Assembly (NCBI RefSeq): GCF_900104925.1 | Contig: NZ_LT629735.1 | Span: 1,830,291-1,894,290, forward strand | DNA length: 64,000 nt | Source: Opitutus sp. GAS368 | GTDB lineage: Bacteria; Verrucomicrobiota; Verrucomicrobiia; Opitutales; Opitutaceae | Reading direction: 5' to 3' | Shown here: piece by piece, positions 8,624 to 17,021 of the stretch | Position numbering within the stretch: the first letter of the stretch is position 1 | Layout: every line of letters begins with the position of its first letter | Notes under the pieces: generated by a model | Database searches by the model: none | What the model saw: the letters and a program-made list of their open reading frames with translations, nothing else | What the model was told of the DNA's origin: nothing | Made by a program: the position numbers and the translations under genes

Positions 8624-8651
8624 TGTCCTAGTCGGAAGGCGTGGAGCTATT
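8624..8651 (+). promoter_or_regulatory. Putative ECF promoter, copy 3 (alginate-lyase-like gene)
   Basis: Plus-strand TGTCCT (8624-8629), 16-nt spacer, GCTATT (8646-8651). One base differs from the other copies. The predicted start near 8658 is about 35 nt before the ATG at 8693. With copy 2 it forms a divergent pair using one motif. Confidence 0.6.
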
Positions 8652-8692
8652 ACTGGGTGAACCCCGTTTCGTCTTCTTCTGCCTCTGTCCCT

Positions 8693-9859
8693 ATGCGTGC
8701 CCTCCGTTTCGCCGCGCTCGCGGCTGCCTTTCTCTCCGTCGCGTTCCCGGCGCTCGCGGCCGAACCGGCCGCCGGCTTCGTGCATCCCGGCGTCCTGGTC
8801 AACCGCGCGCAGCTCGATCTGATCAAGCAGCGCGTCGCCGCCGGCGCAGAGCCCCAGAAATCCGCTTTCGCGGCGCTGCTGGCCAGCCCCATGGCGGCGC
8901 TGGATTACACGGCAAGCCCGCGCGCGACCGTCGAGTGCGGCTCCTATTCCAAGCCCGACCTGGGCTGCAAGGACGAGCAACGCGACAGCGCCGCCGCTTA
9001 CACGCAGGCCCTGGCCTGGGCCGTTACGGGCAATGCCCGCTACGCGCACAACGCCATCCGCATCATGAACGCCTGGGCGACCACGCTCACCGGCGGCCAC
9101 ACCAACAACAACGGCCCGATCCAGGCCGCGTGGTGCGCCGAGGAATGGCCGCGCGCCGCCGAGATCATCCGCGCCACCACCGATTTCTGGCCGCCGGAGG
9201 AGATCGCGCGCTTTGCCACGATGCTGAAGACGCAATACGTGCCTTCGCTCATCAACGGCTCCGATGAAAACGGCAACAAGGAGATCTCCATGGCCGCGGC
9301 ACTGATCAATATCGGGGTGTTCACCGACGACCGCGCGCTCTACGATGCCGGCGTGAAGATGTGGCGCGGCCGCGCCCCGGCCCTGGTCTACCTCAGGTCC
9401 GACGGCGCCGCGCCCGTGCGGCCGGCCAGCGGCCAGGCGGCGATCTGGGGCAACAAGGGCAAGACGCCGCAATTCGTGGACGGCCTGCTGCAGGAGACGG
9501 CGCGCGATTCGCAGCATGCCAACATGGCCTTCGCCTCAATGGTCAACGGCGCCGAGACGGCCCGTCAGCAGGGCCTCGACCTCTACGCCGAGCAAGGGGC
9601 GCGTATCCGGGCCGCGATGGAATTCCAGGCGCAGTTCCTGAAACCCAATGCCGCGACCCCGCCGCCCAACCTCGAGTTCAACCTGCACCCGACCTGGGAG
9701 ATTGCCTACAACCATTTCCACGACCGGCTCGGGCTGGCGCTGCCGCTCATGGCCGCGGTGATCCCCACCAACCGGCCCACCGGCGTGAACCACCACATGG
9801 CGTGGGAAACGCTCACGCATGGCGGCATCGGGGCAGTCGGGCTGCCGCCACTCCGGTGA
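8693..9859 (+). CDS. Alginate lyase family (PL5-like) exported protein
   Basis: 388 residues starting MRALRFAALAAAFLSV, a signal peptide ending near PALAAE. A GTG at 8657 would put a non-signal-like extension in front and would abut the predicted transcription start, so the ATG is preferred. The body is an alpha-toroid like alginate lyases: HPGVLVNRAQLDLIKQRV, YAHNAIRIMNAWA, NGSDENGNKEISMAAAL, and HPTWEIAYNHFHDRLGL near the end. Such enzymes cleave uronic-acid polysaccharides by beta-elimination. It diverges from the isomerase operon and has the same promoter motif, so it probably supplies or trims the same substrate. Polysaccharide specificity is not known. Confidence 0.85.
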   Translation: MRALRFAALAAAFLSVAFPALAAEPAAGFVHPGVLVNRAQLDLIKQRVAAGAEPQKSAFAALLASPMAALDYTASPRATVECGSYSKPDLGCKDEQRDSAAAYTQALAWAVTGNARYAHNAIRIMNAWATTLTGGHTNNNGPIQAAWCAEEWPRAAEIIRATTDFWPPEEIARFATMLKTQYVPSLINGSDENGNKEISMAAALINIGVFTDDRALYDAGVKMWRGRAPALVYLRSDGAAPVRPASGQAAIWGNKGKTPQFVDGLLQETARDSQHANMAFASMVNGAETARQQGLDLYAEQGARIRAAMEFQAQFLKPNAATPPPNLEFNLHPTWEIAYNHFHDRLGLALPLMAAVIPTNRPTGVNHHMAWETLTHGGIGAVGLPPLR

Positions 9860-9952
9860 GCGCTTAACGGCTAAGACGTTGGTGGCTGTTGTGGGACGCG
9901 CAGACAGCCAAGATCAGGCAGTTTTAAACACAGAGTGCACGGAGACCACGGA

Positions 9953-10006
9953 GGTAGGGGCCGTTGCCCTCAACGGCTCGGGCGCTTGCCCCCAAGCGCC
10001 CCTACC
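9953..10006. repeat. REP/BIME-like inverted repeat pair (GGTAGGGGC ends)
   Basis: Begins GGTAGGGGC and ends with its reverse complement. Each half is a small palindrome (GCCGTTG/CAACGGC and GGGCGCTTG/CAAGCGCCC). Outside it, CAGAGTGCAC on the left and its near reverse complement GCGCACTCTG on the right extend the symmetry. It occupies the gap between the lyase and haem-protein genes. Confidence 0.75.
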
Positions 10007-10055
10007 GAAGATTCAACTCTGCGCACTCTGCGATCTTTGGGTTATAAAATCCGAG

Positions 10056-12569
10056 CTACGGCACGGTCTGCAGTTCTTCCTCGGACCAGGGCGCCTCGCG
10101 GTCGCCGACCGCCTTGCGGACCTCGGCGATGGTGGCGGGCGAGACCGGCGGCGCATTATGGCCCCACGACTGGCGGACGTAGGTGAGGGCGCCGGCGATG
10201 GTCTCGTCATCCAGGGCGCGCAGCGGCGGCATGGCCAGGCCCTCCTTTTCCTTCCCGTTGAGCACGATCCGGGCGAGCTGGCGTTCGTTGCCGAGCACGT
10301 ATTTCGAGTAGAGCAGCTGCGGGGCGAGGCCGGCCATGCCCTCGCCACCGGCCTGGTGGCACGCGGCGCAGATGGTGGCAAACGTGATGCGGCCCTTGTC
10401 GAAGAGAACCTTCTGTTCCGGCGTGAGCCGCGCGGCGATGTCGGCGGACTCCTTCTCCAGGCCGGGCTTGCCGGGCCATTTCAGAAAACCGGCAAGGCGG
10501 GCGGCCTGCTTGCCCTCCGGCGTGTTGCCCTGCACCGACAGCAACAGCAGCGCGCGCGGCTCGACCGGCAGGTTGCCGGCCACGAGCTTGCCCTCGGGGG
10601 TCTTCGGCAGGAAGCGCTCGAGGCCATCGAGCACGGCGGCGCGGCCCCAGTCGGGGAAACCGGTCTTTGGATCGAGGCCGGCCAGCAGCCCGGTGATGTG
10701 GGCGGTGTCGCCGGACTTGAACACCGCACCGGCGGCGAGCTTGAGGACGGGCGCGGCGCCGTCACCCTTGGGGTCGGCCAGGACCCGCGTGATGAAATCA
10801 AATTCGCGGCCGGCCAGGCCACTGACGATGGCGTCGGCGATGTAGGGCTGGCGGCCGGCGCGTTCCGCGATCCCGACCAGGGCCGCGAGAGCTTCCGGGG
10901 ACTTGGCTTCGCCGAGGGAGAGCGCCAGCTGCAGCGTCACGTTGGGCGCGAAGGCGTCCACGTCCGCCACGCGGCGGTAAAGGTCGTCGTCGCCCTTCGC
11001 GAGCAAGGGCTCGGACAGGCGGATGGCGGCGGCCACGACGCGGGCATCCGTGCTGCCGAGGCCGGCGAGGATGGTGTCGCGGTCGAGCTGACCGCTGCCG
11101 TCGAGGGTCCAGAGCGCGTGGAGGCGGGCCAGCGGCGGGCCCGAGCGGACCATCTCACGCAGCAAAGGCGCGGCGGCGGGATCGCGACGCTCGACGAGCA
11201 GGCGCTGCGCGGTGTCGCGCCACCAGCTGTTGGCGGCCCGAAGGTGGGTGACGAGCTGCGCGGAGGACTCAGTGGCGAGGTTGAACTTCACCTTCGAGCG
11301 GACCGCGGTCTCGGGCATGATGCGGTAGATGCGGCCCATGCCGATGCCGTCGGCGAGGCCGCGCTCCTCGACCTGCTTGCGCAGGAAGGTGGTCATATAG
11401 ATGCGGTGCTGGATGATGCCGCGATACATGTCCACGATGTAGAGGGCGCCGTCGGGGCCGTTGGCAGTGTTGACGGGGCGGAAACGTTCGTCAGTGGAGG
11501 TGATGAATTCGGATCCCTCGTAGGCGTTGCGGGCGGTGATGGTGCCGTCCGCCTCGGTGAGGATCATCCGCTTCACCAGGTTGCCGGCCGGCTCGACGAA
11601 GAAGGCGTTGTTGTAGAATTCCGCCGGGAAAAGTCCGCTGCGATAGACAAGGGGACCGCAGGCGGCGGTGACGGCGGTGATCTTGCCCTCGGCGTTGAGC
11701 GACTTGTAGCCGCGGTTGACGCCGGGGGTGACGCGGCCGGGCCAGATCGGAAGATCGGCGGGCGCAAGCTGGACGTTGCCGCCGGCGGCGTTGGTGAGGA
11801 AAGGATTGCGGCGCAGGTAGGCGGTCGGCACGAGATCGGCGCGCAGCGGGTCGCTGTTGCTGTTGTGGAAGATGCGGCCGGTGTCATCCTGCGAGAGGCC
11901 CCACTGGCCGCGCGCGAGCGTGGACTCGCTGGCGAATTTCCCGTTGCCCAGATAGCGGAAGCGCTGGGTGTGGTTGGCGTTGTAGATCCAGTTGTCGAGC
12001 CCCCACATCAGGCCGTTGGCGGTGTGCTCGGGGTTGCTGGTGCCGCCGTAGTCGGAAAAGACCTCGGTCTTCTCGTCGGCCACGCCGTCGCCGTTGGTGT
12101 CGCGGCAGAACCACAGGTGCGGGGGCTCGGCCACGAGCACGCCGTCGCCGACCAGCGCGACGGCGCGCGGCAGCACGAGTTTGTCGAGGAAGACCGTGCG
12201 TTTGTTGTAGCGCCCGTCGCCGTCAGTATCCTCAAGGACGGAAATGGTGCCGACTTTCTCCATTTCGCCCTTGCCGTCGGCGTTGCGCATGAAGCCGCGC
12301 ATCTCGACGACCCAGATGCGGCCGTCGGGCCCGAAGGTCATCGCGACCGGGTCGCCGACCAGCGGATCTGCCGCCGCGATCTCGACGCGGAAACCCGGGG
12401 CGACCTTCAGGGTCTTGAGCGCCTCTTCGGCGACCAGGACGGGCGCGGGTGGCGTCTTGATGTGCCCGGGCACGGCCTGCTGGGCCTCGCCAGGTTTGTC
12501 GCCGTGCTGGGCGAGCAGCGGGGCGGTGGTCAGGAGCAGGGCGAGCGGCAGCAAGCGGTGGAACAGCAT
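10056..12569 (-). CDS. PVC-type haem-binding CxxCH protein (sorbosone-dehydrogenase-like propeller plus cytochrome c)
   Basis: 837 residues with a signal peptide (MLFHRLLPLALLLTT). The N-terminal half (about 50-420) is a membrane-bound-dehydrogenase/glucose-sorbosone type beta-propeller with FGPDGRIWVVEMRGF, DGDGRYNKRTVF and GPDGALYIVDMYRG. A HEAT-like helical part (about 450-700) follows. The C-terminal cytochrome c domain carries the haem site CAACH (in ATICAACHQAGGEG) and an axial Met region. This architecture is nearly restricted to the PVC superphylum and is thought to oxidise sugars or alcohols in the periplasm. It follows the cupin gene by 42 nt and the MFS gene beyond it, probably one operon. 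Substrate unknown. Confidence 0.9.
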   Translation of the reverse strand: MLFHRLLPLALLLTTAPLLAQHGDKPGEAQQAVPGHIKTPPAPVLVAEEALKTLKVAPGFRVEIAAADPLVGDPVAMTFGPDGRIWVVEMRGFMRNADGKGEMEKVGTISVLEDTDGDGRYNKRTVFLDKLVLPRAVALVGDGVLVAEPPHLWFCRDTNGDGVADEKTEVFSDYGGTSNPEHTANGLMWGLDNWIYNANHTQRFRYLGNGKFASESTLARGQWGLSQDDTGRIFHNSNSDPLRADLVPTAYLRRNPFLTNAAGGNVQLAPADLPIWPGRVTPGVNRGYKSLNAEGKITAVTAACGPLVYRSGLFPAEFYNNAFFVEPAGNLVKRMILTEADGTITARNAYEGSEFITSTDERFRPVNTANGPDGALYIVDMYRGIIQHRIYMTTFLRKQVEERGLADGIGMGRIYRIMPETAVRSKVKFNLATESSAQLVTHLRAANSWWRDTAQRLLVERRDPAAAPLLREMVRSGPPLARLHALWTLDGSGQLDRDTILAGLGSTDARVVAAAIRLSEPLLAKGDDDLYRRVADVDAFAPNVTLQLALSLGEAKSPEALAALVGIAERAGRQPYIADAIVSGLAGREFDFITRVLADPKGDGAAPVLKLAAGAVFKSGDTAHITGLLAGLDPKTGFPDWGRAAVLDGLERFLPKTPEGKLVAGNLPVEPRALLLLSVQGNTPEGKQAARLAGFLKWPGKPGLEKESADIAARLTPEQKVLFDKGRITFATICAACHQAGGEGMAGLAPQLLYSKYVLGNERQLARIVLNGKEKEGLAMPPLRALDDETIAGALTYVRQSWGHNAPPVSPATIAEVRKAVGDREAPWSEEELQTVP

Positions 12570-12611
12570 GGGGCGGGAGGGGAGGTTGAAAGCGGAAAGG
12601 TGCGGGCCGGC

Positions 12612-12956
12612 TCAGTCAAACCACTCGTCGTGCGGATCGAAGGCGGGGACGGGAATGTTGACGAACTTGATCCGGCCGATGATGCGGTGGCGGCAGCCGG
12701 GCTTGATCAGGACGGTGCTCATCGGCTTCACGGGGTGCAGCAGGCCGTCGAGCTCCATGTGACCCGTGCCCTCGAGGATGAGGTAAATCTCGGTGAGCTT
12801 CTTGTGGTAGTGCGTCTGCGTGTCGACCCTGGCGTCCACGAGATGGATGGTGGCCACGGGGTTGTCGGGCGTGACGAAAGCGCGGCGCGACTGGCCGCAC
12901 GGACAGGGCACCGGCGAAATCTCGTCGAGGTGGGCGATGGCGTAGTTCGGGCTCAT
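12612..12956 (-). CDS. Small cupin domain protein
   Basis: 114 residues, a single cupin. The metal motif 1 appears as THYHKKLTEIYLILEG (His, His, Glu) and motif 2 as PGCRHRIIG with the last His. The N-terminus has CPCGQSRRAF, a Cys pair not typical of the family. No signal peptide, so it is cytoplasmic. It lies between the MFS transporter and the haem protein genes in the same direction. Small cupins often isomerise or bind sugars or act as dioxygenases; here it probably handles an intermediate of the sugar pathway. Confidence 0.85.
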   Translation of the reverse strand: MSPNYAIAHLDEISPVPCPCGQSRRAFVTPDNPVATIHLVDARVDTQTHYHKKLTEIYLILEGTGHMELDGLLHPVKPMSTVLIKPGCRHRIIGRIKFVNIPVPAFDPHDEWFD

Positions 12957-13027
12957 GACCGAAAAAGACTAAGGCATCGCGGCGGCGGCTGCCAGCCCGG
13001 TGTTTGTCCGGGTCGGGGCCCGGCAAA

Positions 13028-14368
13028 TCACTCGTCGGGCAAGGGCTGGTCCTTGGTCTCGGGCAGGAAGGGCAGGACGGCGATGCCGACGAGCAGCACG
13101 AGGCTGACCCACATGCCGGCAGTGCGGAAGCCCTCGATGTCGCCGCCGAGGCGCTTGGTGATCTGGCTCATGGTGAAGGGCGCGGTCGCCGCGATGATGC
13201 GGCCGACGTTGTAGCAGAAGCTCGTGCCGGTGCTGCGCAGGCTGGTGGGGAAAAGCTCCGGCAGGTAGACGGCGTAGACGCCGAAGACCGAGAGCTGGCC
13301 GAAGCCCATGATCGGGAGCATCCAGTAAAGATCACCGAGCGACCGCATGTAACGGAAGACCAGCAGCGTGGAAATGAACGAGAGAAACAGCGCGAGCCCG
13401 AAGGCGATGCGCCGGCCCTTCACCTGCGCGAACTTGGCCAGCGAGAGCATGCCGACAAAGCCGCCGAGGTTCTGGAGCAGCAGGCCGGCGGAGCGCCAGA
13501 AGGCTTTCTTGTCCGCGATGGCGGCCGCGTCCAGGCCCTGCCCGGCGAAGGCTTTCTCCACGATGTCGCCGACGATCTTCGGATGAAAATTGCCAATGCC
13601 CCAGAGCCCGATGATGCCGGCGCTGCAGGCGACGAGGCCGAGCCAGGCGTGCTTGCGCCACTTCGGGTGGCCGAGCAGCGCGCCGTAGGAACCGAACTTG
13701 ATGCCGGCTTTTTCGCCCGCGGCCTTGGCGTCGACCCACCTCGGCGGCTCCTTCAGCCGGCGCATGACAAACACGCAGAGGAATGCCGGCAGCGCGCCGA
13801 CGAGGAACAGCACCTGCCAGTGGGCCAGGCCGAAGGGCAGCAGGTGCCGCGCGGCCAGCACGCCGAGGCCCATGCCCGCGAGGCCCGCGAGCAGGTTGCC
13901 CCAGGTGGAGATGGATTGCAGCAGGCCGAGCGCCGGGGCCCGCGCGCGGTCCGGCACCGAGTCGGCCACGAGTGCGACGGCCAGGCCAAACACGCCGCCG
14001 ATGCCGAGGCCGGTGATGAAGCGGTAGGCGCAGAAATCAGCCATGCCGGTCGAGAACGAGCTCAGGCCCGTGCTCACCGAATAAAGCACGATGGTCCACG
14101 TGAGCACCTTCGCCCGGCCGTAGCGGTCGCCCAGCGCGCCGAAGATCAGGCCGCCGATCGCCCAGCCGACCAGGAATACCGAGGTGGTGTAGGGGCCGTA
14201 TTCCGTCGCGAGCGTCTGGTCCGGGATCAGCGCTTCCATGGCGCCGTCGCGCGCCAGGTTGAAGATCTGCTGGTCGAGGCAGTCGAAGAGCCACGCCAGC
14301 GAGGCGACGGTGAAGACGAACCAGTGCTCGCGGGTGAAGGTGCGCCACCAGGGCGCGGGGGAATTCAT
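13028..14368 (-). CDS. MFS transporter, sugar/acid permease-like
   Basis: 446 residues from ATG at 14368, with an alternative ATG at 14383. Twelve hydrophobic segments are apparent. MFS signatures include FGALGDRYGRAKVLTWTI after helix 2 and ending PFLPETKDQPLPDE, as in the metabolite:H+ symporter/sugar porter group. An in-frame extension further upstream runs into repeat sequence and was not used. It is first in the direction MFS, cupin, haem protein. It likely brings the processed sugar or sugar acid across the inner membrane, complementing the TonB receptor in the outer membrane. Confidence 0.9.
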   Translation of the reverse strand: MNSPAPWWRTFTREHWFVFTVASLAWLFDCLDQQIFNLARDGAMEALIPDQTLATEYGPYTTSVFLVGWAIGGLIFGALGDRYGRAKVLTWTIVLYSVSTGLSSFSTGMADFCAYRFITGLGIGGVFGLAVALVADSVPDRARAPALGLLQSISTWGNLLAGLAGMGLGVLAARHLLPFGLAHWQVLFLVGALPAFLCVFVMRRLKEPPRWVDAKAAGEKAGIKFGSYGALLGHPKWRKHAWLGLVACSAGIIGLWGIGNFHPKIVGDIVEKAFAGQGLDAAAIADKKAFWRSAGLLLQNLGGFVGMLSLAKFAQVKGRRIAFGLALFLSFISTLLVFRYMRSLGDLYWMLPIMGFGQLSVFGVYAVYLPELFPTSLRSTGTSFCYNVGRIIAATAPFTMSQITKRLGGDIEGFRTAGMWVSLVLLVGIAVLPFLPETKDQPLPDE

Positions 14369-14405
14369 GGAGTGAACGGGCATTCTTCGGGGCGCCTGCG
14401 AGGCT

Positions 14406-14493
14406 CCAAGCTCCAACATCCAAATCCCAAAGAGCATTCAGGATCAAAGGCTGGGAATTGAAGATTCTCTGGAGCTTGGAGGTTGGAGCTTGG
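14406..14493. repeat. Inverted repeat with 18-nt arms upstream of the MFS gene
   Basis: Arms 14406-14423 and 14476-14493 match at 17 of 18 positions when one is reverse-complemented (CCAAGCTCCAAC core). The right arm is embedded in a quasi-repeated TTGGAG stretch. It differs from the GTAG-type repeats elsewhere. Confidence 0.6.
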
Positions 14494-14554
14494 GGTTTCC
14501 GCCGATGGGTGCGAGGCGGGTCGTGGTAGACTCGCTAACGAAAGGGCCTGTCGT

Positions 14555-15598
14555 TCAGGCGAGGGTCACGGGTCTGCCGGTACCGGCGGATTGGTAGATC
14601 GCATTGACGAACGCGACGGCCTTGCGGCCCTCGCGGCCGTCGAGGGCGGGGGCGCGGCCGGCGTGGAGCGCATCGACCAGGTCCTGCAGCTGGCGGCGGT
14701 GGCCCTCGGTGTTGATGGCCTTGGGGTCGCTGGCGCCCGAGCCGAGGGCGTTGGCCGCGCCGCCGGTGCGGATGGCGTCGTCCTCCGGGCGGGCCTCGCG
14801 GAATTCCCATTTGGCAAGACGGTCGTCCTCGAGCGAGATGGAGCCGTGCTCGCCGCAGAGCTCGATGCGCCGCGACCAACCCGGCCAGAGCGCGGTGCTG
14901 GCCTCGAAGGCGCCGAGCGCGCCGCCGGGGAACTTCAGCGTGGCGGCCGCGGTGTCCTCGGCCTCGATGCCGGTGTGGACGCGCCGCGTCGACCAGGCGA
15001 ACACCTCGGCCGGCAGGCCGGCGAACCACTGGAGCAAATCGAGGCCGTGGATGGCCTGGTTGATGACCGCGCCGCCGCCATCGAGCGCGAGCGAACCGCG
15101 GTAGCCGGTGTAATACTGCGCAGTGCGGTGCCACTTCACGTAGGCGCTGGCCAGCACCATCCGGCCGAGGCGGCCGGCGTCGAGCGCGGCTTTCATGGTG
15201 CGGGCACCGTCACCAAAGCGGCCCTGGAAGATCGGAGCGACGCGCACGCCGGCTTGGTCCGCAGCGGCGAGGATCTGGTCAGCGCGCGCCGTCGTGACCT
15301 CGATGGGTTTCTCAATGACGACATGCTTGCCGGCGCGGATGGCGGCCAGGGCCGGCTCGAGGTGAGCGCCGCTGGGCGTGGTGATGCAGACGATGTGGAG
15401 GTCCGGCCGGGCCAGCAGCGCCGCCAGGTCGGCCGTGGCGAGCACGCCGTGCTGGTCGGCCACTTTCCGGGCGTTTTCGAGCGAGCGGCTGGCGACGCCG
15501 ACGAGCCGGGCCCCGGTCAGTTGCGAAATGGCCTGCGCATGAAAACCCGCAATCGTGCCGGCGCCGACGAGACCAAAGCCAAGGGGGGCGGAGGACAT
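14555..15598 (-). CDS. Gfo/Idh/MocA family oxidoreductase
   Basis: 347 residues. The Rossmann start is GFGLVGAGTIAGFHAQAI. The conserved EKP triad is in HVVIEKPIEV, and the C-terminal substrate domain has YTGYRGSLALDGGGAVINQAIHGLDLLQWF, including the His used in catalysis. No signal peptide is seen. It begins 6 nt after the redoxin gene stop, so the two are co-transcribed. These NAD(P) enzymes oxidise or reduce sugar hydroxyls, or transfer hydride between sugars in 3-keto pathways. Exact sugar unknown. Confidence 0.92.
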   Translation of the reverse strand: MSSAPLGFGLVGAGTIAGFHAQAISQLTGARLVGVASRSLENARKVADQHGVLATADLAALLARPDLHIVCITTPSGAHLEPALAAIRAGKHVVIEKPIEVTTARADQILAAADQAGVRVAPIFQGRFGDGARTMKAALDAGRLGRMVLASAYVKWHRTAQYYTGYRGSLALDGGGAVINQAIHGLDLLQWFAGLPAEVFAWSTRRVHTGIEAEDTAAATLKFPGGALGAFEASTALWPGWSRRIELCGEHGSISLEDDRLAKWEFREARPEDDAIRTGGAANALGSGASDPKAINTEGHRRQLQDLVDALHAGRAPALDGREGRKAVAFVNAIYQSAGTGRPVTLA

Positions 15599-15604
15599 GC
15601 GGTC

Positions 15605-16852
15605 TTATTTATAGTAGGGTCCCAGTTCATTAATCAAGGCGGCGCGCAGTTCGGCGAAGTCCAGCGGTCCGTTATGGCGGTAAATGATTTTCCCGCCCGG
15701 GGCGATGACCACGGTGTGCGGCAGCGGTCCGGGCCACTGCGGATCGAGCGCGGCGGCCAACGCACCGGTGCTGGCTCCGGTGTAGAGAAAATTGACGGCG
15801 TCCCGGCCCTCGGCCTTCAGCAGGCGCTTGAGCCGGCCCGGCGGGGCGGCGTGCTGCCGCTCGAGGAATTTCTTCGCCCCCGCCTGCTGCTTCGGATCAT
15901 CCAGGCTGAGCGTGACCAGTTCGAAATCGCGGTTGCCGAGCTGGCGGGCGAGCGCAACCAGGCCGGGGAACTCCGCGACACACGGCGTGCACCAGGTGGC
16001 CCAGACATTGATCAGGCGGAGGCGGTTGGAGTCGTTTTTCGCCAGCGCCGCCACCCCCGCGGCGTCGAGCAGCGCGAGATCGACGGGCTCCTGCTGCCAG
16101 CGCGCGTCAGCCTGGGCGTTTTCCGCCTTGTTGGACTTCCACTTGGTGGAGCAGCCGACCACGAGGGTTTTTTCGACAGGCACCGGTTTGTCCGCCAGCA
16201 GCGCGACGACGGCGTTGCGCGCGTCGAAGGAAGTGACCGTGGCCGGATTGGCGAAGCGCGAGTCGTCAACGCGACCGACGTAGCGGAGCCGGCGCGCCCG
16301 GTCGAAGAGAAAGACGTGCGGGGTGGCGAGGCAGCCGTAGTTTTTCGCCGTCTGCTGCGTGTCGCCGTCGTAAAGGTAAGGGAAGGGGAAACCCTGCTCC
16401 TTGGCGTAGAGAATCATCTCGGGGTAGCTGTCGTTGTATTTGCTGTAGCCGAGCTCGGTGATGGCGACGCCCTGGGGGCTGTTGGGATTGATGGCGACGA
16501 CGGCGAGGCCCCGGCCTTGGAATTCACGGGCGAGCGGCAGCAGGCGGGTCTCGGCGGCGTGCGAGTAGGGGCAGTGGTTCGACAGGAACACGACCATCAG
16601 GACGGGGGCGGCCTTGAAATCGGCCAGGGAGTAGGTTTGGCCGTCCACACCCTTGAGAGAGAAATCCAGCGCGGCGTCGCCGATGGCGAGTTGGCGGGCA
16701 TCCGCCGGCAGCTCGCTCGCGAGATCCACGCGGCCGGAGGCGTCGCGCTTTTTCTTGGCCTGGGCAAATGCGGCGGGCGTGCCCGCGAGCAGGACGGCCG
16801 TGCCGAGCAAGGCGGCCAGCGGGAGGGGAAAACGACGGGGTGGACGGATCAT
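15605..16852 (-). CDS. Double-domain redoxin/thioredoxin-like exported protein
   Basis: 415 residues from ATG at 16852 (MIRPPRRFPLPLAALL, signal peptide to about TPAAFA). An in-frame GTG at 16873 is possible. Domain 1 (about 55-215) is AhpC/TSA-redoxin-like with VVFLSNHCPYSHAAET, so its active site is CPYS rather than CxxC. Domain 2 (about 260-415) is TlpA/ResA-like with VWATWCTPCVAEFP. The tandem of a one-Cys redoxin and a classic thioredoxin on one chain is unusual. It is periplasmic by prediction and heads an operon with the Gfo/Idh/MocA gene under promoter motif copy 4. A role in redox maintenance of exported sugar enzymes is speculation. Confidence 0.85.
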   Translation of the reverse strand: MIRPPRRFPLPLAALLGTAVLLAGTPAAFAQAKKKRDASGRVDLASELPADARQLAIGDAALDFSLKGVDGQTYSLADFKAAPVLMVVFLSNHCPYSHAAETRLLPLAREFQGRGLAVVAINPNSPQGVAITELGYSKYNDSYPEMILYAKEQGFPFPYLYDGDTQQTAKNYGCLATPHVFLFDRARRLRYVGRVDDSRFANPATVTSFDARNAVVALLADKPVPVEKTLVVGCSTKWKSNKAENAQADARWQQEPVDLALLDAAGVAALAKNDSNRLRLINVWATWCTPCVAEFPGLVALARQLGNRDFELVTLSLDDPKQQAGAKKFLERQHAAPPGRLKRLLKAEGRDAVNFLYTGASTGALAAALDPQWPGPLPHTVVIAPGGKIIYRHNGPLDFAELRAALINELGPYYK

Positions 16853-16912
16853 CGGGGCAGGGGTTGGCCGCACGGAAAGCGCGGATAGGCGGCATGGTGG
16901 GTAATACCCTAC

Positions 16913-16940
16913 AATAGCACGACGGCAAAAGATTGGGACA
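16913..16940 (-). promoter_or_regulatory. Putative ECF promoter, copy 4 (redoxin operon)
   Basis: Minus-strand TGTCCC (16940-16935), 16-nt spacer, GCTATT (16918-16913), preceded by CC as in copies 1 and 2. Predicted start near 16907, leader about 55 nt to the ATG at 16852. Confidence 0.65.
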
Positions 16941-17021
16941 GGCGGTGGATTTTCCGGCCACGGACCCTCCCGAAAACGCGCAAAGGGTTGCGTTCGCGGC
17001 CGGTCAGGCCTTTTTAGCGGG

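Noticed and set aside
9819-13214. Plus-strand open frame of about 1130 codons
   Set aside because: Antisense to the haem protein and cupin genes; no start context or domain.
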